Made by a program: the position numbers and the translations under genes
The notes under the pieces: model-generated
Told to the model about the DNA's origin: nothing
The model's database searches: none
The model's input: the letters and a program-made list of their open reading frames with translations, nothing else
NCBI GenBank assembly: GCA_001873675.1
Contig: MNZP01000072.1
Coordinates: forward strand, 1-5,474
From: Syntrophaceae bacterium CG2_30_49_12
GTDB taxonomy: Bacteria > Desulfobacterota > Syntrophia > Syntrophales > CG2-30-49-12
Reading direction: 5' to 3'
DNA: 5,474 bases
In this document: positions 5,394 through 5,474 of the stretch, piece after piece
Numbering within the stretch: position 1 is the stretch's first letter
How the letters are laid out: each line of letters opens with the position of its first letter

Positions 5394-5474
5394 CAGTTAC
5401 CAGTTGCTTATTGGCGCGCTCCGGAAAATGATGCTCCTTGCCGAAACTGAACATCTCCTAAATCGCCTTCTCAT

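Larger units (their letters stand above)
5085..5474. other. Intergenic region upstream of the operon
   Basis: These 390 bases contain no convincing gene. From left to right they hold the LysM ribosome binding site and leader (5085-5176), the promoter (5183-5212), an undistinguished stretch (5213-5270), the MITE-like element (5271-5393), two heptamers ATCAGTT and ACCAGTT (5392-5405), and about 70 bases to the edge. In that last part a plus-strand frame with ATG codons at 5428 and 5431 stays open to the edge, reading MMLLAETEHLLNRLL, but it is too short to call. Confidence 0.6.

Noticed and set aside
5269..5454. 61-codon minus-strand frame across the MITE-like element
   Set aside because: Its Arg/Ser/Thr-rich translation comes from the inverted repeat and hairpin, and its ATG directly abuts AGGAG with no spacing. 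It matches no protein pattern I know.
5428..5474. Possible start of a plus-strand gene (MMLLAETEHLLNRLL, open to the edge)
   Set aside because: Only about 15 codons, with a weak GGAA before the ATG and no identifiable promoter. It could be a real divergent gene but cannot be supported here.

Overview
The window looks like chromosomal DNA of a Gram-negative, probably anaerobic bacterium, and my best guess is the former Deltaproteobacteria (Desulfobacterota, Syntrophus- or Desulfobacter-like). The basis is gene content: an exported LysM protein, a small ThiI-like tRNA thiolation enzyme with an NFACT-type C-terminus, and an XRE-cupin regulator beside a short-chain acyl-CoA dehydrogenase. Base composition is moderate. 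The assignment is inference, since no rRNA or marker gene is present.

All recognisable genes lie on the minus strand and read from right to left. From upstream to downstream they are: a secreted LysM protein (5084-3603), a PP-loop ThiI-like sulfurtransferase (3630-2629, overlapping the LysM gene), a TatD-family metal-dependent hydrolase (2585-1788), an XRE-cupin regulator (1801-1247, starting inside the end of tatD), an acyl-CoA dehydrogenase (1219-80), and the first ten codons of a further gene that leaves the window (31-1). Gaps are 27 to 48 bases or overlaps, and I see no terminator between genes, so a single transcription unit is likely. A near-consensus sigma70 promoter (TTGACA, 18-base spacer, TATTAT) lies about 100 bases upstream of the LysM gene.

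The right-hand 390 bases (5085-5474) hold no convincing gene. They contain the promoter, a 5' leader of about 90 bases, and a 123-bp element with 26-bp imperfect terminal inverted repeats and an inner hairpin, which looks like a MITE or similar dispersed palindromic repeat. A second short repeat, three octamers of the form CTTNGTGN, lies at the left end between the acyl-CoA dehydrogenase and the next gene and overlaps that gene's ribosome binding site.

The genes do not form one obvious pathway. LysM protein, thiolation enzyme and TatD form a housekeeping-like first half. The regulator and acyl-CoA dehydrogenase form a more AT-rich second half, suggesting a lipid or acyl-CoA module joined to an older operon. 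The most interesting protein is the LysM protein: its uncharacterised region of about 340 residues appears to be two diverged copies of one domain of about 160 residues. I found no clearly new defence, mobile or RNA system.
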